Origin: JBBITI01 sp963735055 | GTDB lineage: Bacteria; Chloroflexota; Dehalococcoidia; Dehalococcoidales; UBA2162 | Reading direction: 5' to 3' | Length of the DNA: 64,000 nt | Assembly (NCBI GenBank): GCA_963735055.1 | Contig: CAVTJN010000009.1 | Span: 1 to 64,000, forward strand | In this document: positions 20,645 through 29,213 of the stretch, in pieces | Position numbering within the stretch: the stretch's first letter is position 1 | Layout: each line of letters starts with the position of its first letter | Notes under the pieces: model-generated | Seen by the model: only the letters and a program-made list of their open reading frames with translations | What the model was told of the DNA's origin: nothing | The model's database searches: none | Translations under genes and position numbers: made by a program

Positions 20645-21848
20645 ATGGCACCCCGCTCTATCATGCATATCGACCTCGACGCCTTCTTCGTCTCCGTGGA
20701 ACAGGTCGCCCACCCGGAGTTACGGGGCAAGCCGGTGGTGGTCGGGGGGAAGTCCGACCAACGGGGCGTGGTCGCTACCGCCTCCTACGAGGCCAGGAGG
20801 TTTGGACTCCACTCCGGGATGCCTCTCGTTACTGCCCGGCGCCTCTGCCCTCAGGCGGTCTTTGTCCCTGGCAACTTCCCGGAGTACCGGGCGGCTTCCC
20901 GGAAGTTCATGGCCATCCTCGCCGACTTTTCTCCCTTCCTCCAGCCCATGGGCTTGGACGAAGCGTATCTTGATGTTACTGGCTTTGAATCGCTGCACGG
21001 CTCAATTCGCGAGATGGCATTCAAGATCAAACGCCGGGTGAAAGACGATCTGGGACTGGTAGCATCCATCGGCATCGCCTCCTGCAAGGTGGTCGCCAAA
21101 GTCGCCTCTGATGAGTCTAAGCCGGACGGGCTCATCGAGGTACTCCCGGGTGGGGAGGCCGACTTTCTCGCGCCCCTCGCCATCGCCAGACTGCCGGGTG
21201 TAGGTAAGGGAACGGAGCAGGTTCTGCGCGGCCTCGGCATAAGGACCGTAGGTGATCTGGCGGAGCGGCCCAGGCAGGCGGTGGGCAGCTAGACTCGGGG
21301 CGTTTGGCGAACTGCTGCACGACTACGCCAACGGAATCGACCCGCGGGAGATTACTCCGCCGGGTGAAGCTAAGTCAATCAGCAGGGAGACGACGTTCCA
21401 GGAGGATACGCGGGACAAGACGTATCTGTCCGCCACCCTTCGTCACCAGGCCGAGAAGGTAGGCGCTGACCTGCGGCGGATGAAGAAGCAGACGAGGTGC
21501 GTTGGCATCAAAGTGAGGTATGCCGACTTCACCACGATCACCAGGCGTCGCACCCTGCTTCAAAACACGGATGTCGACCAGACCATATTTGAAGTCGGTG
21601 CCGATCTTCTGTGGAAGGCGCTGGCGGCTGACCGGAGGCCGGTTAGACTCGTTGGCATTGACGTTTCCGGCCTCAGCGAGCCCAGCAATCAGTTGTCGAT
21701 GCTTGACGATAACGAGCGCCGGCTGCGTAACCTGGACAAGGCCGTTGACCGCATTCGCCTCAAGTATGGTTTTAGCGCCATCGAGACCGGCCGGACCCTG
21801 CCGCTGAGAGTCGTTCCGTCGATGGACGATCACCGCCCTACCCCCTGA
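20645..21848 (+). CDS. dinB: DNA polymerase IV, one frame change
   Basis: Y-family translesion polymerase of about 400 residues. MHIDLDAFFVSVEQ and MGLDEAYLDVTG contain the catalytic Asp and Asp-Glu residues; SIGIASCKVVAKVASDESKPDG is the palm motif; LPGVGKGTEQVL is the helix-hairpin-helix; the little-finger domain follows (SISRETTFQEDTRD). One extra G near 21284 shifts the frame between QAV and RLGAFGELLHDYANG. The ATG at 20645 begins MAPRSIMHIDLDA. It ends just before a strong terminator. Confidence 0.9.
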
Positions 21849-21891
21849 ACTCACCCCCGACAGTCGGGCCACACGAGTTGATCGTTGAACA

Positions 21892-21925
21892 AAAGGGGGG
21901 CCGCCCTTCGGGGCGGCCCCCCTTT
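21892..21925. terminator. Strong bidirectional intrinsic terminator
   Basis: A perfect 15-bp stem AAAGGGGGGCCGCCC with a TTCG tetraloop, closed by its exact complement. It lies between the 3' ends of dinB (+) and the DUF4389 gene (-), with T-rich tracts outside both arms, so it can end transcription from either side. Confidence 0.92.
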
Positions 21926-21956
21926 GTTCTTGACCTCGCTTGATTCGGACGGGTCC

Positions 21957-22571
21957 TTATTCCTCAAAACGGAAGGGCGGATACTGGTCTGTCATCAGCG
22001 ATGCGTATGCGGCCACCCGGATGGACCAGCGGTTCATCCCCATCACGAGATCGAGCATCGACGCTGGATACTTGCCGGTGAATAGAAGTACTACCGCCGC
22101 GATAATCGTCAGAATGAAAACCAGGCCCCCACCGTCTCCACCTCCCTGGAAGATACCCACGATTACGTAGTGGGGAATCGCCAGCAGCCACCATTTGACC
22201 AGTACCAGTCCCCTCGACAGAGTCGCCGGATACTGGATCGTCAGGTCGGCAGGATAGTTGTCGTCGGGTTCGAAGCTGAACGGTGGATACTTGTCGGTAC
22301 CCAGCGCCCCGTAGCTGTAGAAACCCACCCGCCATGTCCAACGCAGGACACCGGCGTTGAAGTCAAACAGGCCCCTCGGGTACTTTCCCGTGAACAGGAT
22401 CGCAAAGAAGGCGACGATGCATACCACCGGGAACGCTACCCACAGGAACGCCAGGACAATGTAGTGCGGGATTGCCAGTAACCACTTGAGGAGCCACCAA
22501 CCTCGAGACGGAGGTATGGTGAGTTCACCCCTCACAGACACGGGATAGGATGCCGGCTCTCGTTCCATCAT
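21957..22571 (-). CDS. DUF4389 membrane protein with internal duplication
   Basis: About 204 residues. Two similar halves each contain LLAIPHY in a hydrophobic stretch (WWLLKWLLAIPHYIVLAF and LVKWWLLAIPHYVIVGIF) followed by LFTGKYP and KYPPF/QYPPF motifs, as expected for DUF4389 proteins. Two or more membrane helices occur in each half. Two adjacent ATG codons (22571 and 22568) follow GGAGG. It is preceded on the same strand by a 47-residue membrane protein, probably in one operon. Function unknown. Confidence 0.82.
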   Translation of the reverse strand: MMEREPASYPVSVRGELTIPPSRGWWLLKWLLAIPHYIVLAFLWVAFPVVCIVAFFAILFTGKYPRGLFDFNAGVLRWTWRVGFYSYGALGTDKYPPFSFEPDDNYPADLTIQYPATLSRGLVLVKWWLLAIPHYVIVGIFQGGGDGGGLVFILTIIAAVVLLFTGKYPASMLDLVMGMNRWSIRVAAYASLMTDQYPPFRFEE

Positions 22572-22625
22572 TCTGCCTCCTTCCACAGCTGTTTTAGTTG
22601 GGCCTGTCATTTGGCGGCCCGGACA

Positions 22626-22769
22626 TCAGCCCAGCTTCTGGCCCAGGAACAACGGCCAGACCACGATGCCCAGAATTATCTTCCACCATACCAGGTGGGC
22701 AAAGGAGATCGTAAACAACCAACCTGCAAACCAGATCGCACCTGCCCCGGCTCCACTAGTCTTGTTCAT
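22626..22769 (-). CDS. 47-residue membrane protein
   Basis: MNKTSGAGAGAIWFAGWLF starts a protein with two hydrophobic stretches (about 11-25 and 30-45) and ending GQKLG. The ATG at 22769 has GGGGGAAGAG upstream. It lies 54 nt ahead of the DUF4389 gene on the same strand, and such tiny membrane proteins often accompany DUF4389. Function unknown. Confidence 0.6.
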   Translation of the reverse strand: MNKTSGAGAGAIWFAGWLFTISFAHLVWWKIILGIVVWPLFLGQKLG

Positions 22770-23238
22770 TCTCTTCCCCCTTCGAGATAGACTGATGCGG
22801 CAGAACTCCGCGTGTACTGCACGTCCGGACTCTGGACCGCCGCAACTGCCGGTTAGTCTAGCGCAGACCGGCACCGTGCGCGCCCTGCACAAGGGGGGAT
22901 TTAACACTAGTCGTTTGGAGAGTAAGTAACGCGATTAATAATCCCCAGGATTCACTTCTCCACCGTTCTGTCGGCCACGGACATCAACCGCGTTACTACC
23001 TGAGTAGCCGATTTTCGGTACCGGCAGCATCACCATTAGCCACCGTTAAGGGGCCTCCACCCTCTTCAAGCCACGGTTTTTCCCGCGTCCCGGGATTCTG
23101 TCCGGGCCGGCGGATGCCTCACACGCGAGGTACGCCAACAACAACGTAGTCTGATAGGCAGTCTCGGCAGTCTCGCCGGCGAATTGAGTGAGACAGGTCT
23201 ATGCCACGCACGGCGAGGATCATAGGAAGAAAAGCATC
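22770..23238. other. Intergenic region without recognised genes
   Basis: About 470 nt upstream of both the 47-residue membrane protein (minus) and the small RHH-like gene (plus). I see no conserved coding frame, RNA gene or riboswitch in it. The promoter of the RHH-like gene begins at its right edge. Confidence 0.5.
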
Positions 23239-23267
23239 TTGACAATACATGGTATCATTGGTATTGT
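23239..23267 (+). promoter_or_regulatory. Promoter with overlapping palindromic operator
   Basis: TTGACA (23239-23244) and TATTGT (23262-23267) are separated by 17 nt, a near-consensus sigma-70-type promoter. Overlapping both is an inverted repeat, ACAATAC (23242-23248) and GTATTGT (23261-23267), with a 12-nt centre. A repressor bound there would block the polymerase. The gene 31 nt downstream encodes a small RHH-like protein, so autoregulation is likely. Confidence 0.7.
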
Positions 23268-23297
23268 TTCAGGTGAATCCGACGAAAGGAGTCGAGT

Positions 23298-23474
23298 ATG
23301 AAGACTCTAGAAGTTCGCGAAGAATTGGTAGATGCCATCAAAGAACAGGGCGAGGACGTGACCCGGTTTGCCAACAAGGCAATTGAGGACGCTTTACACC
23401 TGAAGCGGCGACGTTTCCTCACACCGTCCGGCGAGTGCTGTTTCACGGATGAGCACTGCCCCGGCAATACCTAG
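23298..23474 (+). CDS. Small ribbon-helix-helix-like regulator or orphan antitoxin
   Basis: 58 residues starting MKTLEVREELVDAIKEQG and continuing DVTRFANKAIEDALHLKR, an RHH-like strand-helix-helix pattern. The tail carries three cysteines (GECCFTDEHC), an unusual feature that could bind a metal. AAAGGAG lies just upstream of the ATG. It has its own promoter with a palindromic operator and a terminator directly after the stop, so it is a single-gene unit; no toxin gene follows. Confidence 0.65.
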   Translation: MKTLEVREELVDAIKEQGEDVTRFANKAIEDALHLKRRRFLTPSGECCFTDEHCPGNT

Positions 23475-23479
23475 ACCTC

Positions 23480-23500
23480 AGACCGTCTTCCGGTCTTTCT
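23480..23500 (+). terminator. Intrinsic terminator of the RHH-like gene
   Basis: Stem AGACCG/CGGTCT with loop TCTTC, followed by TTCTT, starting 6 nt after the stop codon. The stem is short (6 bp) but perfect and GC-rich. Confidence 0.65.
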
Positions 23501-23808
23501 TGGTTATTTGTGCAGGTGCCCCCAAAAGGCGGCCTCGTGGGCGTCCCCTCTATGCTCTATTATCCTCTGTTTTTTCCAGCCATGCACCCTCCGGTATGTT
23601 TTTCCTTGTTCTCTGTTCAGCGGCAGTGCCCGGGACAACATCATGGTCACCGCCTTCTTGACGCCGACGGGACATGGGTGACAGCAAGGCGCATCCGACG
23701 ACGTCCTGGACAGACCACCAATGATATACTGGTCTTACTCTGGTATCGTGGCACGGCGGCGCATTGAGAACACAGTGAGTTCGCACTGACAAGGGGGAAA
23801 CGCAGGCG
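23501..23808. other. Intergenic region without recognised features
   Basis: 308 nt between the RHH-like terminator and the DUF1932 dehydrogenase. No conserved coding frame or structured RNA was seen. A GGGGGAA Shine-Dalgarno stands at its right end. Confidence 0.45.
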
Positions 23809-24714
23809 ATGAAGACCGAGCGAATTGGCATTATGAGTCCCGGTGACATGGGGTCCGCGATTGGCAAGGTCCTCAGTGACTCCGGACTCGACGTGATCAC
23901 CTGTCTGGAAGGGCGCGGCCAGCTTTCCCGGTTGAGAGCAAAGGAAGCCGGCATGAAAGCGGTGAAGACTCTTGACGAGTTGGTCCGCCAATCCGACCTC
24001 ATACTATCGGTACTCGTGCCTGCCCGGGCGCTGCCTCTGGCTAACCTCATTGCTGACGCCGCCCGGCGCACCGGACGTCATCCGGCCTATGCCGACCTTA
24101 ATGCAATCGCGCCTCAAACGGTGGCCAGAATAGACACCGTTCTGGTCGGCGCCGGACTTGTCTTCATCGATGGCGGCATAATCGGGTCACCGCCGATGGC
24201 CGGTAAGACCAACACGCGCATCTACTGCTCGGGCCCTGATACGACCCCTCTGGAGTCACTGGCCAAGTCGGGACTCGATATTAGACGCGTAGGTTCCGAC
24301 ATCGGCCGGGCTTCCGGTCTTAAGATGGTGTATGCCGCTTCCACGAAGGGGATCACGGCGTTGTGGACGGAGCTTCTGGTGGCCGCGAAAGCGCTCGGTC
24401 TGGAGGAGGCATTGATGGGCGAATTCAAGATGAGCGGGACCAACGTCTCCGAAGTCCTCCGGGGACGCATCCCGTCAATGCCGAGACGAGCCCGGCGCTG
24501 GGTTGGTGAAATGGAGGAGATAGCCACGACTTTCGAAGGCGTGGGGTTAACGCCCCGGATGCTGAACGGCGCCGCCGACGTGTACCGGATGGTAAGCGAT
24601 ACGCCGCTGGCAGACCAGACTTCCCGGGAGCCCGACCCAACGGCCGATCGAATCCTGGAGGTCCTCAGTAGTCGGGCGAAAACGGTGAAGAAGGCGCCTC
24701 CCAATAAGAAATAG
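23809..24714 (+). CDS. NAD(P)-dependent beta-hydroxyacid-type dehydrogenase with DUF1932 domain
   Basis: 301 residues. The N-terminal Rossmann fold starts IGIMSPGDMGSAIGKVLSDSG (residues 6-26) and is related to 6-phosphogluconate/3-hydroxyisobutyrate dehydrogenases; FIDGGIIGSPP is the substrate-binding segment; the C-terminal half (GLKMVYAASTKGITALWTELL) matches DUF1932. AAGGGGGAAA precedes the ATG. The substrate is unknown. It converges with the aconitase X genes. Confidence 0.85.
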   Translation: MKTERIGIMSPGDMGSAIGKVLSDSGLDVITCLEGRGQLSRLRAKEAGMKAVKTLDELVRQSDLILSVLVPARALPLANLIADAARRTGRHPAYADLNAIAPQTVARIDTVLVGAGLVFIDGGIIGSPPMAGKTNTRIYCSGPDTTPLESLAKSGLDIRRVGSDIGRASGLKMVYAASTKGITALWTELLVAAKALGLEEALMGEFKMSGTNVSEVLRGRIPSMPRRARRWVGEMEEIATTFEGVGLTPRMLNGAADVYRMVSDTPLADQTSREPDPTADRILEVLSSRAKTVKKAPPNKK

Positions 24715-24716
24715 TA

Positions 24717-24731
24717 CCCCCTTTCGGGGGG
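24717..24731 (+). terminator. Short GC hairpin after the dehydrogenase gene
   Basis: CCCCC-TTTC-GGGGG hairpin 3 nt after the stop codon of the DUF1932 gene and ahead of the convergent aconitase X gene. It has no clear T-tract, so termination is only probable. Confidence 0.45.
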
Positions 24732-24760
24732 AATCTGCCCCGCAGGCGGGCGGTTCATCG

Positions 24761-25192
24761 CTACGGTTTGGCCTTCTTTATCACCTCGACGACTCCCAGG
24801 TCACCATTGACAATTACGTAGTCTCCCGTTTCGATGACCTCGGTCGGGTCACGGTCAAAGTCAGTGACCGTGGGGACACGCATGACCATCGCCGCGAAGA
24901 CAGTCAGATTATTACCCCTCCGATACAGAAACGCGGCCGGATTCGTGCCGAAGTTCCGCGACGCGCCGTACCCGACAAAACCGCCCGACCCTCTTGGCTC
25001 AGTGAAAACGAGCACCTTTCCTTTGAAGGGGACTTCGTACAAGGGGTGGTTCCTTTCTACCGTGTAACCATTCTGAGCGTCGACATTACCCCACCCCATT
25101 AGCGGCATTCTTGAGACCAGGGCCTCCCCCTCGGCAATTCCGCCGATGACTTTCCGGCCGTGCAGCACGATCCTCTCTTCTGTTACCTTCAT
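24761..25192 (-). CDS. Aconitase X small (swivel, DUF126) subunit
   Basis: 143 residues starting MKVTEERIVLHGRKVIGG. GEALVSRMPLMGWGNVD and VFTEPRGSGGFVGYG match the swivelling domain of aconitase X, whose serine in the GRGS/PRGS loop takes part in catalysis. The start is 5 nt after the stop of the large subunit, so both are co-translated. Bacterial two-subunit aconitase X enzymes include cis-3-hydroxy-L-proline dehydratase; archaeal relatives dehydrate mevalonate 5-phosphate. Confidence 0.85.
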   Translation of the reverse strand: MKVTEERIVLHGRKVIGGIAEGEALVSRMPLMGWGNVDAQNGYTVERNHPLYEVPFKGKVLVFTEPRGSGGFVGYGASRNFGTNPAAFLYRRGNNLTVFAAMVMRVPTVTDFDRDPTEVIETGDYVIVNGDLGVVEVIKKAKP

Positions 25193-25197
25193 CGCCC

Positions 25198-26469
25198 TTA
25201 CCTCCATTCTCCCCGCCATTTGCCAGTGACGGCAGCATCGACACAATCCTCCATGGTGCCGTACCGCACCTGCACCTTATGCGGATGACAGTGCCCGGTC
25301 AGATAGTAGTCCTGCTTGGCCGCATCCAGGCCCACCACATTCGGGTATTGATCTCCGGGCATCACTTTGCCCCTTACGATACCCGGACAAGCTCCGGAAA
25401 GCAGCATGCCGCCGGCATCCTCGATCTTCTTCCGGTATCCGGCCAATTCGGCCAGCGGATAGGCGCCGGGGTTTGTCATCACCCAGAGCCTTGTCTTACA
25501 TTTCTTACCTTCCAGTAAGCCGGCCACTTTTCGCAGGTCTTCAAGATTGTAGTGAGGGCACCCCAGCGAGACGAAATCGATGTCACCGCTCGACCCGTAG
25601 TTCAGCAAGTCATAAACCCGGCGCAGATCGTCCCGGGTGATCGCTATCGTCTCTTGCGGCTTGTTGCCGTGAAAGGCCGCTTCAACCGTGGGTGCTTCGG
25701 GCGTCATACCGGGGATATGATACATGCGGACCTGACCACCGGTGTTAAGGGCAGAATTCATCTTTGCCAGTTGGGATGTCGTCGGTCTGCCGATGCCCGT
25801 GAGCGCCGGGACTCTCAGCCCCAAGGCTTCACCCACGGCCCAGCCGAACAGGTCATAGTCCATGTCCCTTTTCATATCGGCCTCACAGCGGACCAGGACG
25901 GTTGCCGCCCGGTTTTCGTCCAGATGCATGTCGTAGGCGGGTACCTTCCCCAGGTAGGCGGTGTGAAAACCACCGTCGAAATTGGTCCTGGCTCCGAGCA
26001 CCGCGTTTGCCCAGGGAACGGCCGAACTCTCCACCCAGGCGCAGTGCTGGCCCAGGGAAGGCCAGAATGAACTATCGAGGTAGTGTGCGCAGGAGAGAGT
26101 AGGCACCATGCCCATGTCAATCAAGGGCTGCAATTCTTCCAGAAACCGGTTGTGATAGGCGCGGTCGCTATTGGAAAGACCGCATTTCTCCCAACCGTGA
26201 ACGATGAAACCGGTGACTTTATCAGCGAAGGTGGGGACTTTGAACCTCTCGCCTCTTCTGGCCAGTTCGGCGATTTCTTTCAGCGTTACTTGATAGGCAG
26301 GAACCCAGTTTCCGCCGCCGCCGGGGTGCAGGTCCACCGTTCCATCGAGGTTAACCATCCTTTCTGCTCCGGCCGCCTCGCCGTAGTCCACCAGGTATTT
26401 CATGCACCGCTGGGCGATTTCGCCCTGCTCGCCATCGAGAATCCGTTTTTCGTCGTCCGCCAGAAACAT
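25198..26469 (-). CDS. Aconitase X large (catalytic, DUF521) subunit
   Basis: 423 residues from MFLADDEKRILDGEQGE, with GGQVRMYHIPGMTPEAPT, VSLGCPHYNLEDL and LSGACPGIV, which provide the iron-sulfur cysteines of aconitase X. The start at 26469 has GGAGG 7 nt upstream. The enzyme is a hydro-lyase; the best-studied bacterial substrate is cis-3-hydroxy-L-proline. No proline racemase or hydroxyproline genes are nearby, so the substrate is open. Confidence 0.88.
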   Translation of the reverse strand: MFLADDEKRILDGEQGEIAQRCMKYLVDYGEAAGAERMVNLDGTVDLHPGGGGNWVPAYQVTLKEIAELARRGERFKVPTFADKVTGFIVHGWEKCGLSNSDRAYHNRFLEELQPLIDMGMVPTLSCAHYLDSSFWPSLGQHCAWVESSAVPWANAVLGARTNFDGGFHTAYLGKVPAYDMHLDENRAATVLVRCEADMKRDMDYDLFGWAVGEALGLRVPALTGIGRPTTSQLAKMNSALNTGGQVRMYHIPGMTPEAPTVEAAFHGNKPQETIAITRDDLRRVYDLLNYGSSGDIDFVSLGCPHYNLEDLRKVAGLLEGKKCKTRLWVMTNPGAYPLAELAGYRKKIEDAGGMLLSGACPGIVRGKVMPGDQYPNVVGLDAAKQDYYLTGHCHPHKVQVRYGTMEDCVDAAVTGKWRGEWR

Positions 26470-26525
26470 CTGCCGTCCTCCATTGCGAAGCTGCCCCATT
26501 GACGCCGATTACTGCCTGGAGACCA

Positions 26526-27083
26526 TCAGCCCTTGAGCTTCTTAGTCCAATCGGCTAGCGCCTTGATCAGTCCAGCTACCAACTCCTTAGTCTTCTCGTC
26601 CAGCAACCGGCCCTCGCTATCGAATTTCTGGGAGGCAAAGCTAACGAACACCTCGGGCCGGTTCAGGGTGTGCATGTTCAGGGTAACGAACGTCTGCCGG
26701 AGATGGTACTGTGCGCGGGCGCCGCCGAGCATCCCGGTGGAGGCGCTCATCAGAGCAACGGGCTTGCCGTCGAAGGCACTGTCACCGTGGGGCCTGGAGG
26801 CCCAATCGATGGCATTCTTGAGCACCCCGGGGATCGAGTAGTTATATTCAGGGGTGACAATGAGCAAAGCGTCGGCCGCCCTTATCCTGGCTTTGAACTC
26901 GCGGACAGCGTCCGGGGGCTGATTCTCAAGATCCTGGTTGAAGGGGGGCACGCCGCCCAGATCGAACGTCTCGATCGATGCTTCCTCAGGGACAACACCC
27001 GCCGCCGCTCTCAGCAGCGCCCGGTTGTACGAGCCTGTCCGCAGGCTCCCGGCAAAACCCAGAATGTGCAGTCTGTCAGCCAC
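26526..27083 (-). CDS. NADPH-dependent FMN reductase
   Basis: 185 residues, flavodoxin-like fold: LGFAGSLRTGSYNRALL (FMN phosphate loop), VTPEYNYSIPGVLKNAIDW (family signature) and STGMLGGARAQYHLRQ. The likely start is GTG at 27083, which follows GGAGG by 6 nt. It lies upstream of the aconitase X genes on the same strand with a 56-nt gap, so co-transcription is possible. Confidence 0.88.
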   Translation of the reverse strand: MADRLHILGFAGSLRTGSYNRALLRAAAGVVPEEASIETFDLGGVPPFNQDLENQPPDAVREFKARIRAADALLIVTPEYNYSIPGVLKNAIDWASRPHGDSAFDGKPVALMSASTGMLGGARAQYHLRQTFVTLNMHTLNRPEVFVSFASQKFDSEGRLLDEKTKELVAGLIKALADWTKKLKG

Positions 27084-27283
27084 CTTCTGCCTCCTCAACC
27101 GCTCGATTACGCCCCCATTGTAGTAGCCGTGGAGAACGCGGGTCAATTTCACAACACCGTCGGCCGGACCATGGTACGGATGGGTTCCCGAAAATGACGT
27201 TTGGGTGATTCCAGGCGGAATCGGGGATGCAGATAATTGACATATGTCAGTACACACTACGGTGTTTGAGAGGTGGGCAGACT

Positions 27284-27484
27284 ATGCCAGTCAAGATTAG
27301 GGGGGAGAAATACTACCGGACCAGCGAGGCCGCTCAAATAGCAGGCATAAGCAGGTCCACTCTGCTGCGCTGGATCGAAGATGGGGTCTTCAAAGATGAG
27401 TCGCGACGCGACAGGCGAGGCTGGCGACTCTTCACGCAAACTGACATCAAACGGCTCCAGGAAGAAGCGGGCAAGGTGAAATAG
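27284..27484 (+). CDS. MerR-type helix-turn-helix protein
   Basis: 66 residues. YYRTSEAAQIAGISRSTLLR (residues 10-29) followed by WIEDGVF and RRGWRLFTQTDIKRLQEE is a MerR/excisionase-like winged helix with little else. GAGGTG precedes the ATG at 27284. It ends 27 nt before the HD-GYP gene and probably forms an operon with it, suggesting a DNA-binding partner for the signalling protein. Confidence 0.75.
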   Translation: MPVKIRGEKYYRTSEAAQIAGISRSTLLRWIEDGVFKDESRRDRRGWRLFTQTDIKRLQEEAGKVK

Positions 27485-27511
27485 GAAAGTCGACTGCACA
27501 GGAGTGCCCGC

Positions 27512-28306
27512 ATGACTTTGGATAAGGAAGGAGCCTACGATTACTTCGCCAAGCCTTTATCCGTCAATGAGGTGGGACTTAGCGTAGGCCGAGCCCTGGA
27601 AAAAAGAGGGTTGGAGCTTGAACTGAGAGACTACCGGCAGCACTTGGAGCGGAAGGTGGAAGAACAGGCCACCAGCATCCGGGCCGGCTTTGTCAGTGCG
27701 GTAACCGCCCTTGCCCTGGCGTTGGAAGCCAAGGATCCCTACACCAAAGGACATTCGCAACGGGTGGCAGACATATCAGCCGCCATCGCCCGGGCCATGG
27801 GCATGTCCGAAGCCAGCATCGAGAAGATAAGACTGGCCGGACTCATCCACGACATCGGCAAGATTGGCGTGATGGAATCGGTTCTAAACAAGCCGGGGGC
27901 GCTCACTGAAGTGGAGCACCGGCAGGTAATGCTGCATTGCGAGATGGGCGAACGCATTCTGAAACCGGTCGTGGAAGACCGGGAGATCCTCGATATCGTC
28001 CGACATCATCACGAGCATTTTGACGGCACCGGCTATCCCGACGGGCTGTCGGCCGGACGGGTACCCCGGGGGGCGGCCATATTGGCCGCGGCGGATGCCC
28101 TTGATGCGATGACCTCAAGCCGGCCGTATCGCAACGCATTGCCCCTGGCGGACACGCTGAGCGAAATTCGGCGGGGAACCGGCACGCAGTTCGACCCCGA
28201 AGTGGTCGATACGCTGCTGAGAATCAAAGATTCGGTCGTGCATTGTGCCCTAGCGCTGCGGCCGAACCGGGACCTGGTCTCGGCAGAGCCGACCACCCAA
28301 CGATGA
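27512..28306 (+). CDS. HD-GYP domain protein with truncated receiver domain
   Basis: 264 residues. LIHDIGKIGV (HD at 113-114) and HHHEHFDGTGYPDGL are the hallmarks of cyclic-di-GMP phosphodiesterases of the HD-GYP class. The first 35 residues (GAYDYFAKPLSVNEVGLSVG) correspond to only the last part of a response-regulator receiver, including the conserved Lys of FAKP; the phosphoacceptor Asp is absent. A coiled-coil-like linker (31-55) follows. AGGAG stands before the ATG. Either the receiver is a remnant or the true start has been lost. Confidence 0.82.
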   Translation: MTLDKEGAYDYFAKPLSVNEVGLSVGRALEKRGLELELRDYRQHLERKVEEQATSIRAGFVSAVTALALALEAKDPYTKGHSQRVADISAAIARAMGMSEASIEKIRLAGLIHDIGKIGVMESVLNKPGALTEVEHRQVMLHCEMGERILKPVVEDREILDIVRHHHEHFDGTGYPDGLSAGRVPRGAAILAAADALDAMTSSRPYRNALPLADTLSEIRRGTGTQFDPEVVDTLLRIKDSVVHCALALRPNRDLVSAEPTTQR

Positions 28307-28463
28307 GCCCAGGCTCTTCAGTGACATGACCGCGGCCGTCATTTAGGGCTTTTGAGATGTCCATCTCGCCTGCCTTTGACAAGCCCGTCCTCCGATCCTA
28401 GAATGTCGTCAATATTCGACTGAACCGTCGGCAATACCCTCGCCGCGGGTCAAGGAGGCCGAA

Positions 28464-29006
28464 ATGGACGTTTGGGAAGCCATCGAGAAGCGACGGACCA
28501 TCCGCCAGTTTACCGGCAAGGTACCGGCGCCGCTGCTGCGCCGCCTAATCTGGGCCGGCTCGCGGGCGCCCTCGGCCAGCAATACCCAGCCCTGGGAATT
28601 CATTATCGTCGAGGACCAGAAGATCATCGATGTCATCGCCGACCAGAAAGGCAAACAGGAAGGACTGAGGGGAGGCCGGCAGCGGGTGGCCATTGAGCAG
28701 GGGCTCTACCGGAACTCGAGCGTGGTCGCCATCTGCATCCGGAAGGGCGGGCTGGCTAGTGCCGCGGCGTGGACGGCGGCGGAGAACATCGCGTTGGCGG
28801 CGACCGCCGAGAATCTGGGCTGCGTCATGTCCGTCTTCGGCGGTGAGTTCAAGGCAGCGGTGGAGAAGGTGTTGGAGGTCCCGGACACGCACGAAATCGC
28901 AACCATTCTGGCCCTGGGGGTACCTGAGCGGATCCCGCCGAAGGTCGGAACCGACCGTCCGGACTACACATGGCTGCATGCCGACACTTTCAACAACCCC
29001 GGCTAA
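28464..29006 (+). CDS. Nitroreductase family protein
   Basis: 180 residues with KRRTIRQF (residues 8-15), SRAPSASNTQPWEF (33-46) and ENLGCVMSVFGGEF. A typical FMN-dependent nitroreductase. AGGAGG precedes the ATG. It stands alone between HD-GYP and DUF2807 genes, the third nitroreductase-type protein in this window. Substrate unknown. Confidence 0.88.
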   Translation: MDVWEAIEKRRTIRQFTGKVPAPLLRRLIWAGSRAPSASNTQPWEFIIVEDQKIIDVIADQKGKQEGLRGGRQRVAIEQGLYRNSSVVAICIRKGGLASAAAWTAAENIALAATAENLGCVMSVFGGEFKAAVEKVLEVPDTHEIATILALGVPERIPPKVGTDRPDYTWLHADTFNNPG

Positions 29007-29213
29007 ACGACCAAATCGCGAGGCCGGGCGGCTAGCTGGGTCTCCAATCGTCGCGACTGGCCGGGTGACCAGGTAAGAACCGCGCCGTGGTCCAGTTCAA
29101 GCACCGTCGCCCGGATATTGCCCCGTCCGATGCCAAACCGTAAAATAGTCTCTAACAGGCCGACGCCGCGTTCGGGAGCGGCGCCCATTGGAAACTGAGA
29201 TCGGAGGAAAAAG

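Noticed and set aside
24761..26469. Ordinary aconitase or isopropylmalate isomerase
   Set aside because: Sequence motifs (GCPH, DUF521/DUF126 split) match aconitase X and not the classical aconitase large subunit.
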